From Deroplatys truncata (Eukaryota; Arthropoda; Insecta; Mantodea; Mantidae), in assembly GCA_030765065.1 (NCBI GenBank), contig CM060978.1:114681692-114745691 (forward strand): DNA of 64,000 bases. The letters are read 5' to 3'. Both the position numbers and the translations under genes were made by a program. Numbering within the stretch: position 1 is the stretch's first letter; each line of letters opens with the position of its first letter. Shown piece by piece: positions 43,715 to 55,205 of this stretch. The notes under the pieces were generated by a model. That model searched no databases, was not told the origin of the DNA, and was given only the letters and a program-made list of their open reading frames with translations.

Positions 43715-44565
43715 ATGTATTTTTACGTCCCCTAGCACGTGCATAGTAGGTAGAGAAGATATTGCATTACAACCAAAAATTAAATGTTCGAGATTTCATC
43801 GTAAATACATGTTTTGAGGCCCCTGAATCCAAGAAAACATTTTAGAACAAAGTCCGTGTGTGAGTGAGCGAGTGTGTATGTGTGTGTGAAAACCATAAGC
43901 CAAAAACGGATAAATACCAAAGTTAGTGGTTACGTTCAGTATCTTCCAAACATACATGAAGATTTTCAAGAAAATTCCCCCACCTCAAACTATACTTTGC
44001 ATGAGAAATATTTTCCAAAATGTTTTATTTTCCTAAAAATGGCTTTAACGATTTTTACATGACAAATAAAATCTATCTCTTTAATGTTCTAGGAATAGCC
44101 TGTAAAGTCCACTTCATTAAGAAGAAATTTTGTATAACTGGTAAACATTAAGAGATTGACAAAACCGGTATACAAAAAGATGTACATCCCTTTAAAATAC
44201 ACAATTTATTTGAAGTAACCTTTTGTGACATCAACCATTTCCGAGATATGCGTTAATATTGGTTTTAATGTTACTTAAATTTACTTTGTCAGTCGTTTAA
44301 AGCTCTGTCGCTATTAACTTTTTTCTCGTGATGTCATGGAAAGTGGAATTTTAAAATCTTAGCGAGCCGCTTTTAAACACCTGACCATCGATCCAGTTTT
44401 CCTTATCGCACTTGTGCCTGCAACCAAATGTGCAATGAAACTATATCAGCAAATGTTTATCTCGACCAACATGAAGCAGAAAGAATAATAAGCTCTCATA
44501 AGGAGAGTTTGTAGAAGCTATATAAAAATAAACCATAGTGGGTAGTAAAAGTCATGTGAATGGAT
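43715..44565 (-). mobile_element. (AC)n-family inverted-repeat element, copy e
   Basis: Reverse orientation relative to copies a-d. AGTAGGTAGAGAAGATATTGC and CGAGATTTCATCGTAAATACATGTTTTGAGG open it; a GTGTGTGTATGTGTGTG run marks the AC site. AACGATTTTTACATGACAAATAAAAT and GGTAAACATTAAGAGATTGAC follow, and it ends at GTAAAAGTCATGTGAATGGATCATA. It is nearly full length. Confidence 0.7.
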
Positions 44566-45214
44566 CATATAGGTAAGAGATTTTTTGGCAAAGCGGACTA
44601 TGTTTTCGAGTAAGAATATAGTCTGCGTGTTGCATGGTTACGGAAATCTAGTGGCAGCTGATTCACATGGTATATCCAAGTCCTTCCAGCACCAATTTCT
44701 CTCCAGCTCGTTAAAAAGACGAGAGCCAGCCTTGAAGAACCTATTCAGCTCATTTCTTCCACAATAAATGGTCAAGCAGACGAAAGTGATACAAGTGGTG
44801 ATACAAGATAGCAGAAAATATAGTAGCTCATCTGCTAGAGAACAGTGATACCTGTAAGCATACACCGGTTTCATAAACATTTAGTAAATAACTCTGGTAA
44901 TTTACAGTAGTAAAGTAAAAGTTCACAAGACGGACAAGAAGAGCTCTGACACGCCGGAAGTGGCACCCTTACTCACGAGGAGACAAATTTCGAGAGTCCA
45001 TGTCCAGGGTAACAGGGATAAAGACCTCAACGGTCTTTATGCTACGATCTAATATCTACAACGGTAGTTATAACTAACGGAAGGGGCTTCTCGGGGATGG
45101 TAGGTACAAGAAGAAGCAGGATCGAATGCTTGAAGGCAGCAGCCCTGCCATCGGGCTTACTCAGAAGTAGGGTGGTTACCTACTATGAGGACATTTAAAT
45201 AAACTCAAACTCCC

Positions 45215-45365
45215 CAAAGAAGTAGCGGGATTGAAACATCTGGGAAGAATGGACGAATCCCACATCCCAAAAAGAGCTTTCAACTACTTTCCAAGAGGGA
45301 GAAGAAATGTTGGTCGTCCTAGATTACGTTGGGACCAGTAATTCTAAGGGGACCGGAATGAATGG
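45215..45365 (+). pseudogene. LINE 3' end fragment (C-terminal tail of ORF2)
   Basis: The plus-strand frame reads LGRMDESHIPKRAFNY, then GRRNVGRPRLRW, resembling the conserved GHxxRM...P.GRR..GRPR.RW tail of many non-LTR retrotransposon polyproteins. It is truncated on both sides. The next transposon starts at 45388. Confidence 0.6.
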
Positions 45366-45387
45366 GCGATGATGATGAATTACAATA

Positions 45388-47028
45388 CAGAATGTAAGAA
45401 AAATGTACGGCACAAATTGCAGGACACATTCCTGACACGTAGACGAAGAAATTATGTTATATGAACATGGGTCTGGAAACGCTTTGTTACCATGTTACAA
45501 CTCATTTTCTCCAACTCATTAATCATAGGAAACACACAAGAATAAAACGTACCAGCATACCACATGCAACTCTTTCTCGCGGGAGATCTTCAATATGCCC
45601 TCCGTGAGCATTGATGACATGCACCAACCCGCCGTCGTAGTGAATTCCGGATGCGTTGATGTATCCCTGGAGTATTGCGTATGGTTTCGCGGCCTTCCGT
45701 AATACGGGCACGGAGACTCTGAACATCTGGTACTGGGATTCGATACACAAGAGCTTGCAAATGCCCCCACAAATAAAAGTCCAGTGGGTTTAGGTCCGGG
45801 GAGCGTGGAGGCCAGGCAATTGGTCCACCTCTACCTATCCATCTGTCACCGAATCTGTTATTTAGAAGTCGTCGGACATTAACACTAAAATGAGGAGGTG
45901 CTCCATTGTGCATGAAGTACATGTTTTGTCGCACAGCTAAAGACACATCTGCTAACAGATCAGGTAGAACATTCTCTACGAAATTGTGGTAACTTTGTCC
46001 ATTGAGCCTGGGTGGAAGAACGTGAGACCCTACCAAATAGTCACCAACAATGCCGGCTCAAACACTAACAGAAAACCTTTGTTGATGACTTACTTCAACA
46101 GTTGGGTGAGAATTGACGTCAGCGCATACATGTCGATTGTAATAATTTACAATCTGATTTCGTTCAAACGACGCCTCATCTGTGAACAGCACCGTTGCAC
46201 TAAAATTAGTTATGACTCTTTGTTGCATAAACCATTCGCAGAAACGTACCCAAGCAGGAAAATCAGCTACTGATAGTGCCTGCACACGCTGTAAATGGTA
46301 TGGATACAGCCGGACCTCGTGTAACACTCGCCAGACAGTCATGTGGTCAACATTTATTGTTGCAGCTACTTGTCTTGTACGGACACTAGGGTCGTCGTCA
46401 ACTGCCTGAAGAATTGCCGCCTCCCGTTGCGGCGTCCTCGTCCTTCTAGGCCTCCCCCGGTCGCAAGTATCAGGCTGAAATGCCCCATGTTCCCTAAGAC
46501 GATCAATGGCTTCAAACGCTTTCCTGTCGGGGCACCTTCGTCCTGGAAATCTCTTCCGGTACAAACGTTGAGCGCAAGCGCCATTGCCGTCTGCTAATCC
46601 ATACATCAAATGGGCATCTGCCATCTCTGCATTTGTGTACACTGCCATTGCACGAGCCAAGACTGTGATCAACTCTACTAGTACGTAGTAACTCGTGTGC
46701 TTGCGAAGGTCGTACTGCTCACTGGAACAGTTGATGTTACCTGTAAACAAGCAATGACGTAAGTCGCATGGCAACAGGCACATGTAAAAGAAAACACTGG
46801 CGGTGCACTTACGATAATGACAACGAAACCAGACGTAACCAAGAGTGCATGTTCCCCATGATTCTAACGTTCTGTTCGTGTGTGTTTCCCATGATGAATG
46901 AGTTAGAGAAAACGAGTTGTAACATGTAACAAAGCGTTTCCAGACCCATGTTCATATAACATAATTTCTTCGTCTACGTGTCAGGAATGTGTCCTGCAAT
47001 TTGTGCCGTACACTTTTGTTACATTCCG
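45388..47028 (-). mobile_element. Mariner-superfamily element (DD41D spacing) with ~150-bp inverted repeats
   Basis: TA dinucleotides flank it (45386-45387 and 47029-47030). The ends, CAGAATGTAAGAAAAATGTA on the left and the mirror of CGGAATGTAACAAAAGTGTA on the right, start inverted repeats of about 150 bp. Both include GCACAAATTGCAGGACACAT, GACACGTAGACGAAGAAATT and CATGGGTCTGGAAACGCTTT. At 1641 bp with one gene it has the full structure of an autonomous element, and it is the best preserved transposon in the window. Confidence 0.9.
45590..46648 (-). pseudogene. Mariner-superfamily transposase, nearly complete but inactivated
   Basis: It starts at MAVYTNAEMADAHLMYGLAD. The N-terminal HTH region includes ACAQRLYRKRFPGRRCPDRK, GRPRRTRTPQREAAIL and a second HTH ending TVWRVLHE. 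The catalytic domain has FTDEASF (first Asp), YFMHNGAPPHF and WPPRSPDLNPLDFYLWG (third Asp), then YRIPVPDVQSLRARI. Counting from the mutated second position to the Asp of NPLD leaves 41 residues between, matching the DD41D group (rosa/Visitor-like in the literature). Three lesions are visible: TGA in place of a probable Trp (46058-46060), Asn for the second catalytic Asp, and a one-base insertion near 45615 that shifts the C-terminal GGHIEDL. About 350 residues, normal for the family. Confidence 0.9.
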
Positions 47029-47339
47029 TATTTACCAAACTTCATTTTTGTGTTATATATAAGTTTTATTACCTTAGTAACATTTTTACTTTAATAGACT
47101 ATTGAATGGGAAATATACAGTAAACAGCTTACGAGGTCATGATTAATGCTAAACGCATAAACTGTCAGACATAAGCAATAAATATTTAAAACAAATAAGT
47201 TTGCTACAAAAAATCCTGTAAAACAAAAGGTGTTATTTAGGAAACACTGCTTCATTAACAAGAAGAAAAAAAACAATAAAAGTGGGTAGAACTAAATCAG
47301 TATGCCATTTCTGCTGAGCTTATAACCAACATATTACAT

Positions 47340-47572
47340 ATTTTTATGGACGCTCTTTAAGTACTACGGTTCTTAGCGTCCCGTTCTATATAGGGCTTGA
47401 ACGACCCGAAAGTTTGCTCAGAGGCCTCTTTGTCAGGCTTGAGGTTCTTTTACGTGCCGTAAATCTACGACACGGGACCACCGGCTTTGCTTCCCTTCCG
47501 AAGGAAGCCGTGCTAAGGATTTTTACGCTTGAAAAATTCCATCGCTCTCCGCCGGGTTTGAACTTATAACCA
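47340..47572 (-). mobile_element. SINE family A, partial copy
   Basis: GGACGCTCTTTAAGTACTAC, GCTCAGAGGCCTCTTTGTCAG, CTACGACACGGGACCACCGG and CTTCCGAAGGAAGCCGTGC match the copy at 22592-22873. It stops at the B box (GGGTTTGAAC), so the A-box half is lost. Confidence 0.75.
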
Positions 47573-48009
47573 ACGATAAGCCATATACTTACGTAAGAGA
47601 TTTTACACGGGGAACTATTAGAAAGAAGACATTGGTAAGTACAATTTATATTTGCTCATAAACTAATTCTGCTCTTTTAATTGTGTTCTAAACGTCTTTC
47701 TAAAACTATTAGCACAGAAGTCAAGTTTTACATTTTACACATGCCTTGGTGCAAGATACATATTTATTTCAAGCTTTAGGTTAAGCCGTGTTCTGTCTGT
47801 GAACTGCATTATTATTTATTAAATTTACGGACTAAAATAGACAACATGAACAAATCTGGAGCTGGCGGAGGACTGTTATGGACTCAAAGCTGGATTTTTC
47901 ATTCATCGCTTCCTTCTAGGATGGTAATTAAGCACGGCTTTAGGGATCTTACTGGAGTGCATTCCATGAATATGTTTCTTCCAGTTGTTCTGGTACTGTT
48001 GGGTATATT

Positions 48010-49177
48010 GGATTACAGGTACAGCTTATAACTCCTTTAGCACATCTTCTTCATTGCATTTGCGGTCCCATCTTGTATAGCCAACTGTTGAGCGCATGAA
48101 TCTAATTACATTAGTTGTTATCCTGTTGTTATCTTTTCGTCTCATTGTCCATCCTCGCTATCATAACATAAAACCGGTCTTGCCATAGTCGTGTAGAGAC
48201 ATAGTCTTGTATGCCTGTATACTTTAGAGGGTTTCATTATGTTGTTTATTATCCCCATGATTCTTAAGAATGTTATCTCGTATATCTACTTCATCCACAA
48301 ACGATTCCTTATAGCCAAGATATGAAATTTCAATCACTCCTTCGAGCAGTTTATTTGTTAGACAGATTTTACTAGGAACTGGATGTTTTCCACAAATTGC
48401 CATTATTTTTATTTATGAATATCAATTTGCGTACCATACATTTCACCCACTTAGCATAAATCATGAACTGACTGAAGATCAGAGCTCGTAGGTGCTATGA
48501 GAGACAAATCGTCCGCAAAGAGCATTTGTAGGTTTCTATTCATTTGTATAATTCCATGACGTGCTTTTCTTCAGTCTTGAATAATTTTGTTCAAACACAC
48601 CCATTATATATATGTATATATACATACACATAATGGAAGGGGTAAGAGGCCACACACTGTCTTACACCAGTTGTAATTTCTTACCATTGAGATAATTGGT
48701 TGTTTATTTGTGAGCTATTTTTCTTATAAATATTCTAAATATCTTCGACTAGAATGTGTAAGAGCTTATTTCTATTTACGCTATCAAAAGCGTTTTTGAA
48801 TTCGATAAAAGCAATGTGGGTTTCTGAGTTAAATTACCTTCCTTTTGTCTTTCTTTAGTTTGTGCTACCACAGGCTGTACAAGTGTCGGTGCATAAAAGA
48901 TTCAGAATAAGATTTCTCGTAAACCACTTGCACTAGAATCCTGCAACAAAGTCCATTGACATTCAAATTTACCTTACCTTTATTCTGTTGATGTAACTAG
49001 CCATTGTTCCATTTAAAAAATTGTATATTTGCTCAAAAAATACACTTTCTCAATATTATTAAAATCTGTTTATACGTAAATGTACGAGCCCCTGACTACC
49101 AATTAATGCTGTGAAAACTGCACATCAATAGCACTTTCCATTTCCGTAATATTTGCGGTGGAAGGTTTAGGTGATTC

Positions 49178-49224
<47 letters not shown>

Positions 49225-49412
49225 TAACATATTCATTGAGAAATAGCCATTGCAGCAGGATGTTCTTCTTTTAAAGCCATTTGGTTCTTCCGAATTAGAC
49301 TTTCTTTATGTTTATACAATTTATTCTTAACAATGTTAGTGTAAATTTTACACCCTGAATTTAATACACTGATGCCTGCACAACCATCGCACAGTTTTAG
49401 ATCTCATTTTTA
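48010..49412 (-). pseudogene. LINE reverse transcriptase, C-terminal part
   Basis: On the minus strand, in shifting frames: GISVLNSGCKIYTNIVKNKL (about 49330); AFIEFKNAFDSVNRNKL (about 48790) followed by TTGVRQC; the active-site box LFADDLSLIAPTSSDLQ (about 48515); and WTMRRKDNNRI with RFMRSTVGYT (48090-48150). These are the RT motifs of a non-LTR retrotransposon, in the right order and at plausible distances. Many stops and frameshifts are present. A (TA)n run at 49182-49222 lies within it. The N-terminal part continues at 50320 beyond an inserted element. Confidence 0.8.
49182..49222. repeat. (TA)20 microsatellite
   Basis: Pure TA run of about 41 bp within the decayed LINE. Confidence 0.9.
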
Positions 49413-49419
49413 CTTTCTC

Positions 49420-50265
49420 TACTACGTATAGTAACTAGGGAAAGTATTGCATTTCATCCAAAAAATTTATACCGAGATTTCAGCGGAAATACATGTTTTT
49501 AGGCACCCTGAATTCAAATAAATTTTTTTTGGAAACATCCATATGTGTATCTGTGTGATAGTGAACACCATAAATATCAAATTGGTGTTTTGGTTCAATA
49601 TCTCCAAAAGATACTAAATAAAGATTTTAAACAAAATCCCCACCCGAAGCTACCCTTTACATAGAGCATTTTTGGAAATTTTTCATTTTCTAAAAAATTG
49701 CTCTAATGGTTTTGATTAAAATATTATATATGAAAGATATTTACATGACAAATAAAATATATATCTTGAATTTTCTGGATGAGCCTATGAAGTCTTCTTC
49801 ATTCGAAAGCAATTTTGTATAAGCTTGTATAAGTGGTAAATTTAAGCGACAGACGAAAACGTACTACACGAAAAATGTAGATTTCTTTAAAACACGCAAT
49901 TTATTTAAAATAAGTTTTTTGTGGCATAAGCCGTTTCTGAGATATCCGTTATTAAATGTTCGAATTGTTCATTTCTTGGCGATTCTCTTAAACTCCTTTC
50001 AGCATTCAATTGTTTCTCGTGATTGCATGGAAAGAGTATGGGATTTTAAGGCCAGCACATAGCGCCCTGTTCTTATACATTTGACTATTGCTGTTCTCTT
50101 TGTACTCGTATCTATAACAAAATGTGTAATGTAGCGATTTCTGAAAAGGTTTATTTGGATTAAAATGTAGTAGATTGAAAAATAAGTTCGAGTAAGAATA
50201 ATTTGTATATCCACTAATAGTGATAGAGGGTGGAGAAAATAATGTGAATGTATCATATACGATTT
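49420..50265 (-). mobile_element. (AC)n-family inverted-repeat element, copy f, inserted in a LINE
   Basis: It opens TCTCTACTACGTATAGTAACTAGGGAAAGTATTGCATT and CGAGATTTCAGCGGAAATACATG. It continues through AAATCCCCACCCGAAGCTACCC and CTAATGGTTTTGATTAAAATAT and ends with CTACTAATAGTGATAG-like sequence near 50225. The LINE reading frame resumes on either side, so this copy inserted after the LINE. The AC site is contracted here. Confidence 0.7.
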
Positions 50266-50319
50266 TTTAAAATATAGGTATAGTCCAGCTTTCTGGAATG
50301 TCACTTCCATTCAATATAC

Positions 50320-51400
50320 AATTTAGACATTTCAAAAATCTGAGCTTAAAAGCGGAGCATGTGTGCTTTAACACCTCAGTATTCAGTAGATCTTCATCGA
50401 GAGATTTATTATTCTTCATATTCTTCAAAACTGCATCTATATCTATGTCTATGTAATTATTATTATTATTACTATTATTATTATTATTATCAACATCATC
50501 ATTAGCATGATAATTCCAAACGCGCTAATGTATTAGACCACAATTTTTTAAAATACTGAGATCATTTTTCTCGAGGAATAATATTAATATTTAAATTATC
50601 CTTGACTTCCCTATAAATTTTTTTAGAATATTGTACGTTTGTGTCTGAGGCCTAAAGAAAAATGTTCTAAGAAGTTCATAAACTCTTCCCAATTTTGCCT
50701 ATGCTTTTCTTCCTGGTTTCTCTTTTTCTTCGCCTCTGGTGTTTAAGTATTTCTGATAAGCTTCTCTTTTATCATGTATAATTTTCTTAATTTCATCATC
50801 CCATTTCCTTAGACCTTATTACTTGCAGTTTTTTCTTTTGTCCTAAGCTATCTTTGGGTGTTTGTTTTAAAATATATCGATTAGTATTCCATTCTTCTTC
50901 AATATCTGCTATTTCTGGTATTTCTTTCATACGTTTTCCATTCCTGTTTTGTAAAGCCAACCACACTTAGATCATTAAGCGAGCTTACTCAAAATTTAAA
51001 TCATTATTTTCTTTTCTGCCTTTTTCTTTTTATACCATCCTGGCTTGATACGTGTGGGAGATACTAAAAGATAAAGATTCGATTCAATTTCAGATCCTCG
51101 GTATACTCTGGTGTCTAAGACCATAGCTGCTAATTTAGTATTACATATTATATAGTCGATAATAGTTTTAGTATTTCTAAGTTCCCATGTGAATTTATGG
51201 CTATCTTTAGTTGAAACACATAATTCATAATTTTTGAATTATTGTATAGCGAAGCCAACTAATCTAATTCCATTTTTGTCACAAAACTCCTCTCCATTTG
51301 TCTCCATACAATTTGTATGATTTTGCTAATTTCTTTTTCTTCCTTTCATGATTTAGCTCTGTCCTGTTCCGGTCTCACTCCCATCTCAGCATAGGTCTTC
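50320..51400 (-). pseudogene. LINE endonuclease and N-terminal reverse transcriptase
   Basis: The minus strand encodes DTRVYRGSEIESNLYLLVSP preceded by IIDYIICNTKLAAMV (51010-51160), the C-terminal part of an AP-type endonuclease domain. Further down, near 50330-50450, it encodes AVLKNMKNNKSLDEDLLN, the start of the RT fingers. Together with 48010-49412 this is one retrotransposon split by copy f. The frame is broken many times. The endonuclease-RT order excludes LTR elements; clade assignment (RTE-like or other) is uncertain. Confidence 0.75.
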
Positions 51401-52984
51401 ATATCGATCTTCCTCCTTTTGGTTTATAATTTAACAATTCCTTGGTAGTCTGCTGGTATACATTCTATTAAGATGGTCCTTCCATTTCCGTTTATGATTT
51501 TTGTTAACTTTATTTTAATAACTGTGTGTTGACCTCCATGAACCACCTTAGTTTACGAATTGTCGATATTTAAATGCACACTAGGCGATGAGTGAAAAAT
51601 CAGATTCATGCTAGTCAAACAGATAAATGTTCACCCAGATTTTACAATATACTCGACCAGTCAAGCAAATGTGACTGCTACCACAGCGCGAGCATAACGA
51701 TGGGAAATAGTTTGACAGCTGCTTTCAATACGCCTTAATTAGGAACGTGTCTTCACATTTATATAGTTCTGTCAACCTACACATGTAAACAGCTATAAAA
51801 GCAGACAGTCTGTGCCGGTGGCATTAGTGAAAGCACGCCCATGTGACTCACAAGCTTTACCATGACTCACCTGTAGCACAGTGTTTCATTATCGCACGTT
51901 TGTTTCTTAAATGGAGGTCTTTGGAGAAGGCAATGTGCTGCATTTATCTGCAGTTTGTGGCGCTTTTGTATTTTGCTCATTAGTCACGAACGCCGGAACC
52001 AGACATATATTAAGGTTAATAATCTCCATACGCATGTGAAAGTGGCGTTGCACTTTAATTTGGCTGAAAATGTAACACATTAACACAGACAGTTAAAAGC
52101 GTTAGGAGCGGAGGTAGGACTGACTCCAGCTTTGGGATTCATTCCTTCCGTTCCTTATTGGAATTGGAACAAAAGATTCTTTCAGGTCTCGTTGCTTAGA
52201 GGCCGCCAAAGCCACTTCCCTGGGAAAGCTGTTACTAGGGCTAAAAGGAAAACGATATAAAAACCTAACTCTCAGCGGATTAAATCCTCCTTTTTCTCCC
52301 TCAGAGCAGTAAATAAAAAGAGACCGTATTTAATTTAAATATACATTAAAAGACCATGAAGTATGTAAAACATAAATGAAAAACTGCCGCTTATTTCTCG
52401 CAGTTTCATTCGCTTTGCCTTTTTTCATATTATATGCTCGGAGGTCTCCTACCCGTGCTTCATGCACGAATCTTTAATCACTGCAAACATTACAGAATCT
52501 GCACATCATTAAAACCATCACTGTCAAACTCCCTTTGACATTAGCAAACAGTTACAACTTTTCAAATATTGATGCAAAGATGTGAGCTTTTCGTTAATGA
52601 ATACAGATGATACACAAATTATATTTTGTTTCAGGTAAACCAAATGCTTCATGCAGTTAAAATGGATTGCAGCTGCTTAGTTTTTGTACCCAAGGAAACA
52701 TATTGTACGCCTCAAACGCACCGCTTCACACTTACGGTTTATTTAATGTAATGAATCTATTTTCCCAATGCGTCCTATCCCTCCGTGAGCCGATTTTGGC
52801 GCATTTAAATGGTAAATTAGATTTTAGTTATTGCGTGATATAAATTACTTTTAAGCTACAAGTCTTATATTTGCAGATGGGCTACCTGGTTGATCCGTTT
52901 GGGGAAATAGGGTTCAAATTGTATTTCATAGAAAATCTATACTATATTATAAACAGAGAAAATTTGTTTGTAGGTATGCACGTA
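51401..52984. other. No recognised gene
   Basis: Mixed AT-rich DNA. A stretch at 51780-52260 is less AT-rich but gives no recognisable coding or repeat match. Confidence 0.4.
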
Positions 52985-53135
52985 TGTGTTTATGTATGTA
53001 TGTATGTATGTATGTATGTATGTATGCATGTATGCATGTATGCGTACTTACATGTATGTATATATGTATGTACGTGTGTAGGTATGCATATATGCGTGTA
53101 TACATGTATGTATATATGGGTGTATGTATGCAGGG
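52985..53135. repeat. (TATG)n-type microsatellite, degenerating
   Basis: A run of TATG units, pure at first (52990-53025), then interrupted by C substitutions (TATGCATG, TACATG). It generates spurious cysteine/tyrosine/valine and histidine/isoleucine/tyrosine peptides on the two strands. Confidence 0.9.
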
Positions 53136-54974
53136 TAATTTCAAAAAACACTCAACCGATTTTGATAATTCTTTCACCATTGAAAAGCCCTATTCTTTCT
53201 AACATGGATTATAAAATACCTAATTTCAGTTCATAAAAAGGCTTTGCAAAGTCTATGTCCTAGAATAGAACGCATTGGAGTTATAAAAGAACACCATACT
53301 TGCAAAGAAGGCTTTGATCTTTAATTGAGACTGCCATGAAAATGTTGTTACTCCACAGAAAATTCAAGTAAAATAAGACTTATAACGCCGATATTTTATT
53401 CCGAAATAAATAAATATATATGTAACATGGCCACGATTTAGCAACTAAGAAAGCAAAAGACTCGGCAAGAACAAAAGAGAATTGAATCTGCATATAGCGC
53501 ACATTCGATACCAATGCCAATATATTTTAAGAATCCTCATGCAAGAAAGTTTTTGTTTATTTCCTTTGTGCTTACACTGTAATCAAGTTCGTTAGCAAGG
53601 AGTGCTAAATAGTTATGTAAAGAGAGACATTTGTTAAACATTAGAAATCAGTGAACCGATGTTTTATAATCAACAACTGAGAAGATTAAATACTCGACAT
53701 TTCATATCCTAAGTGCGATTTGTATTATTGCAAGTACCTTTATTAATTTTCGAGCTTTATTGTTAACGACAATTGCAGGCTTTGTTTATTTGAGAAATTA
53801 TTCTTCTTTCACACTTGTCGTGTGTAGACGCAAGTGTTTTAAGTCTGGTTCAACTTTCCAGCTTAATGTGTACACACACTAGTGTGAAAGAACAAGTATA
53901 AAAAACTGAAAGTAAAATAATTATAAAATGTGTCTTAATTAAATAACCAGAAAACGACGCTGAGTGTTGCTAATGCTATCCAAATTGATTGATAACACTA
54001 CTGTCTAAAAATGAGCATGATAATGCAGCATTGAAACATTACCTGCAGCGACAATTAGGTTTATATAAAGAATTCCTAATTAGGTATACTACGAAAGGAA
54101 GAGAAACTAAACGAAAGGGGCTTAATAGTTCCGTATTTGAATTAAAATGTTACAAAAAAGATGAATTTTATTGTTTTTATTGAAACAGACGTTTAAAGAC
54201 CATATAATTTTTGGTTGTTCCTGTATCTAGAATCTCTTCTCAAATGTTGACATCTATACTCATTAGACACGGACTGTCACCGATTCTCCCAAGCATGTTG
54301 GACATTTAAATATGTTAATGTATATCAGCCCAAAGCGTTCTTTCCCATGTTCAAATTCTATGGACAGTTCTTTAAATGTGGCATATGAGTTGATTTCTGC
54401 GTCTTAAATAATGTATACACTCTTTAATAGCTTTCAAAATATTGGTCGTATAACTTCGCTTCTATGGAGTTTTCTCTAGAGTGAATGTTTTCTTATTGTG
54501 AACAGCAGAAGACAGAAGTAAATGAAGTTTTACTATTCCTCTACTTTATGTGCTACAACATGCACATCATTATTTACATACCTCGCTGCAGGATGTTGTG
54601 AGCAAAGTGAGGCTTCAAGCGGTAACATAATTACCACAAGGGCTATCTCTCATGGGAATTCACAGTCCGTACCTCCGAGGAACGCAGTCTCTTTGGCAGT
54701 AATTGTTCTTATTATTCCTCTTCCTCTAATGGTTAGGGAAACTTGAAGTCAAAATTGCTGTTAACAAGTAGCTGTTTGTTAAAAGCCTGTAATTAACAGC
54801 TATGAAAATGTTATTTTCTCACTTAGTCGAGAAGAAAAAGGAAGTTGAAATTCCCTATGAAACACCGTCAAATTTACTTTTAGTCATTTTACGCTATGTT
54901 AGAATAATTAATAGAACTCAAGGATTATAGATTCGAGGTGTTTCATAGCAGCATGCAGTACAGTTTAATTGAAA
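53136..54974. other. No recognised gene
   Basis: AT-rich DNA. Short frames at 53989-54183 and 54522-54746 have no recognisable similarity. Confidence 0.4.
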
Positions 54975-55205
54975 ATGCAGCCTATTGTATTCACAAAAAA
55001 TTCAAGATGTAGGTTCATTTGTCATGCCTTGATCTCAAACATATGACATTTTAACAAAACCGTTAGAGGTATATATATTTGAGAAGACTACAACGAAGGG
55101 TTGTCTGTGTGGGTGATTGTATGAAAATCTCCGCCAGGTAGCCTTAAACGGTGCCTAATTCAGATTCGAAGTTCGATATTTATCCGACTTTTGATATGTT
55201 TCAGA
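54975..55205 (+). mobile_element. (AC)n-family inverted-repeat element, copy g (internal fragment)
   Basis: AAAAAATTCAAGATGTAGGTTCATTTGTCATG, CAAACATATGACATTTTAACAAAACCGTTAG and CGATATTTATCCGACTTTTGA follow the middle of the other copies. Both ends are missing and divergence is high. Confidence 0.5.

Noticed and set aside
46182-46597. Plus-strand frames of 75-84 residues
   Set aside because: Antisense shadows of the mariner-superfamily transposase on the minus strand.
52871-53236. 121-residue plus-strand frame rich in Cys, Tyr, Val and Met, and its minus-strand counterpart
   Set aside because: Produced by the (TATG)n microsatellite.
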